DNA from: Thermoplasmatales archaeon
GTDB taxonomy: Archaea; Thermoplasmatota; E2; DHVEG-1
Direction of reading: 5' to 3'
Assembly (NCBI GenBank): GCA_023140035.1
Contig: JAGLML010000053.1
Coordinates: forward strand, 1 to 6,867
Length of the DNA stretch: 6,867 nucleotides
Position 1 is the first letter of the stretch. Each line of letters opens with the position of its first letter. Positions 5,067-6,867 of this stretch are shown here, piece by piece. The notes below the pieces were generated by a model. The model was not told where the DNA came from. It saw nothing but the letters and a program-made list of their open reading frames with translations, and made no database searches. Position numbers and translations under genes: made by a program.

Positions 5067-5999
5067 ATGCTCTCAATTGATGACTTTACACCCGTTACAC
5101 TAGAAGATAAACACATATTTGACAAACATTATGTAAAATATCCTCCTGTGCATAGCGACTACGTTTTTACAACAATAATAAGCTGGATGGAGTACGCCAA
5201 CTACCATTTTACACTCTTAAACGATAATCTGATAATAATGACCGACGTGAAAAACTCTCGCCGATTCCGACCTCCAATTGGTAAATACAATAAAGACATG
5301 TTCAATCAAGTGATGACACTTGCAAAAAAAGAAAGTTCTGAGTACCCATTTGGACTTATTGATAAAAAAACAAAAGACTGGATTTCAAAAAATTATCCAA
5401 GATTAGAATTTACTCCAAATAGAGATTATTTTGATTATGTGTATCTCGCCTCTGATCTTGCGGAACTACCCGGTTCAACCTACAGAAAGATCCGTAATCG
5501 CCTAAATAAGTTTACGCGAAATTATGCTTGCACAACTGAAAATATCTCAGAAAAAAACATGAACGAAATTAAAACTTTTCTTAAACGTTGGTGCCTCTGG
5601 AAGGATTGCGCGTCTGATCCGTTGCTTGAAAATGAAAAAAAGGCAATAATGTATTCCATGGCCCATTTCTTTGAACTAGAACTATCAGGTATCGTTATTC
5701 GTATCGATGGAAATATCGAAGCTATTGCTGTGTATGAAAAAATGAGTCCAGATACAGTTGTAGTACATTATGAAAAGGGATCACCCGATTACGATGGAGT
5801 GTATAAAGCCATTAATGCAGAAACAGCAAAACTAGTTCAAAAAGAGTCTATATTTATCAATCGCGAGCCTGATATGGGTTTACCAGGATTAAGAAAGGCA
5901 AAAATGTCCTATCGGCCTCATCACATGGTAGAAGTTTTTCATGTAGCTAGACAAAACATCATAATAAAACCTAAGACGCAATCAACCGGATATGTCTAG
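5067..5999 (+). CDS. DUF2156 / LPG-synthase C-terminal-like protein (possible aminoacyl transferase)
   Basis: The 310 residues match my recollection of the stand-alone DUF2156 (COG4866) family, related to the C-terminal domain of MprF (phosphatidylglycerol lysyltransferase), which has a double GNAT fold. Features seen are PPVHSDYVFTTIISWMEY (26-43), FRPPIGKY (67-74), YFDYVYLASDLAELPG (121-136), a basic segment YRKIRNRLNKF (139-149), VVVHYEKGSPDYDGVYKAIN (231-250), and the strongly conserved-looking end INREPDMGLPGLRKAKMSYR (264-283) then PHHMVEVFHV. There is no signal peptide or transmembrane helix, so any lipid activity would be peripheral, and the MprF flippase part is absent. The family's substrate is not established; aminoacyl-tRNA-dependent modification of a lipid or small molecule is an inference. 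The gene follows the GNAT by 1 bp and overlaps the 3' end of the opposite-strand membrane gene by 18 bp. Confidence 0.88.
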   Translation: MLSIDDFTPVTLEDKHIFDKHYVKYPPVHSDYVFTTIISWMEYANYHFTLLNDNLIIMTDVKNSRRFRPPIGKYNKDMFNQVMTLAKKESSEYPFGLIDKKTKDWISKNYPRLEFTPNRDYFDYVYLASDLAELPGSTYRKIRNRLNKFTRNYACTTENISEKNMNEIKTFLKRWCLWKDCASDPLLENEKKAIMYSMAHFFELELSGIVIRIDGNIEAIAVYEKMSPDTVVVHYEKGSPDYDGVYKAINAETAKLVQKESIFINREPDMGLPGLRKAKMSYRPHHMVEVFHVARQNIIIKPKTQSTGYV

Positions 6000-6867
6000 A
6001 GAAATAGAGGGTTTTTGGCGTATAATTCTCCTTCTGATGTAGAACAGAAAAACAATAAAAAATATGCCAACAATCGACATTCCAAGAATGCCATTAATCT
6101 CGTGAATAAATGCTAAAAAAATTAAAAAAGACAATAACCCACTTGTCAAGGAAAGCATATGAAGTGAATTATTTGTTTTACCAGAGTATTTGACGACAAA
6201 AAGCACTACTAATAGACATAATGCCACTCCAATAAGTATTGGAATCGGTGGAAAAGGTACAAGATGGGGCATTGCATACATTGCAAGGAAAAATGAAAAG
6301 GAAAAGATTGTACCAACAACCCCGAACCATAATGGACGTATCAGCGGCTCAACATTCTTTACAGCCATACGAATGAACTTATTCTTCCATGCGGCCATAA
6401 AAAGTAGCATAACGATAAGTAGTGTTGTTAGATAAAGAGCAGCATTTGGCCGGTATGGTGTCAGCACGAGATAACAAAATCCAACAATAACAAACAAAAC
6501 AGCAAAGACCGTACTAATACCTTTGCAAGCTAATAATCGTTTATTTTTTAGCGATGGAAAGATCAAATTAAAAATAAGTATAGGTAAAGCAATGCTGTAA
6601 ATCATATGATATACGGTAAGATAAAAACTCCAGACCCAGTTGACGCCAATCCATCTCCCATAGACCCCTAGAATCCCGAGATCCATCCATTGTGGATCAA
6701 AGAAGCTCTTCACAGCAAGCCCCTCTTCAATTATCCCATAGGCTATACCCAGTAATAGAATGGTGCTCCAACCATTTCCCCATTTAAGCGAAAGTTCACG
6801 AACAATAAGTACCCCGCTTCCATACAGGCCAACAAGTATTACAAAACCAAATGGATTAAAAAACTCT
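5982..6867 (-). CDS. Multi-helix membrane protein of unknown function (5' end beyond right window edge)
   Basis: The reading frame stays open from the stop at 5982 to the window edge, giving at least 294 residues. A GTG at 6713 is in frame but is most likely an internal valine, because the 51 codons before it form good membrane-protein sequence (EFFNPFGFVILVGLYGSG..., then GIAYGIIEEGLA, then VKSFFDPQWMDLG). About nine hydrophobic segments can be counted, with a basic cytoplasmic-looking tail (RRRIIRQK). The loop SFFDPQWMDLGILGVYGRWI and following NWVW look like the conserved core: I recall similar proteins of unknown function in archaea and some bacteria but cannot name a family. Two adjacent glutamates (47-48 of the visible part) sit at a helix end. 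The CPBP protease pattern EExxxR is not matched. The 3' end overlaps the convergent DUF2156 gene by 18 bp. Confidence 0.85.
   Translation of the reverse strand, partial: EFFNPFGFVILVGLYGSGVLIVRELSLKWGNGWSTILLLGIAYGIIEEGLAVKSFFDPQWMDLGILGVYGRWIGVNWVWSFYLTVYHMIYSIALPILIFNLIFPSLKNKRLLACKGISTVFAVLFVIVGFCYLVLTPYRPNAALYLTTLLIVMLLFMAAWKNKFIRMAVKNVEPLIRPLWFGVVGTIFSFSFFLAMYAMPHLVPFPPIPILIGVALCLLVVLFVVKYSGKTNNSLHMLSLTSGLLSFLIFLAFIHEINGILGMSIVGIFFIVFLFYIRRRIIRQKPSISLDISG

Noticed and set aside
6711..6713. GTG at 6713 as the true start of the right-edge membrane protein
   Set aside because: The frame upstream stays open to the window end and encodes convincing helices, so the gene starts outside the window.
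6714..6740. CPBP (Abi) intramembrane protease motif at the Glu-Glu pair
   Set aside because: The pattern EExxxR is not met (Glu-Glu is followed by Gly-Leu-Ala-Val-Lys) and no second protease motif is visible.

Overview
This AT-rich, gene-dense window most likely comes from an archaeon, possibly a Thermoplasmatota-type euryarchaeote. The reasons are archaeal-style TATA boxes about 25 bp before the expected transcript starts, Shine-Dalgarno sites of mixed strength, GTG and TTG starts, and a set of membrane and zinc-ribbon proteins whose look I associate with archaeal genomes. Lineage is an inference. The carbamoyl-phosphate synthase alone would not settle it, because its sequence type is shared with Bacteroidetes and eukaryotic CAD. 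There are eight protein genes, two of them cut by the window edges. I see no RNA gene, CRISPR array or mobile element, and no gene-free stretch longer than about 206 bp.

Left block (1-1774, minus strand): carA and the N-terminal third or less of carB, joined by an ATGA stop/start overlap. They make carbamoyl phosphate for pyrimidine and arginine synthesis. A 174-bp divergent spacer separates carA from a small plus-strand zinc-ribbon membrane protein (1949-2305). That gene ends tail-to-tail, with a 7-bp overlap, against the next minus-strand operon.

Central block (2299-4433, minus strand): a BchE-like, B12-binding-type radical SAM enzyme is followed by a six-helix membrane protein with a His/Cys cluster. 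The second gene starts at a TTG within the TTGA overlap, and its Shine-Dalgarno lies inside the last codons of the first. The two are probably translationally coupled and may act on the same membrane-associated substrate. This pair is the best candidate for an undescribed system here.

Right block (4640-6867): a 206-bp spacer carrying three perfect inverted repeats separates the radical SAM operon from a divergent two-gene operon. That operon encodes a small GNAT acetyltransferase and, 1 bp later, a DUF2156 / LPG-synthase-C-like protein. It meets, with an 18-bp overlapping 3' end, a multi-helix membrane protein of unknown function that runs off the right edge. Four of the six genes after carAB encode membrane proteins or a possible lipid-modifying enzyme, so a membrane theme is plausible but unproven.
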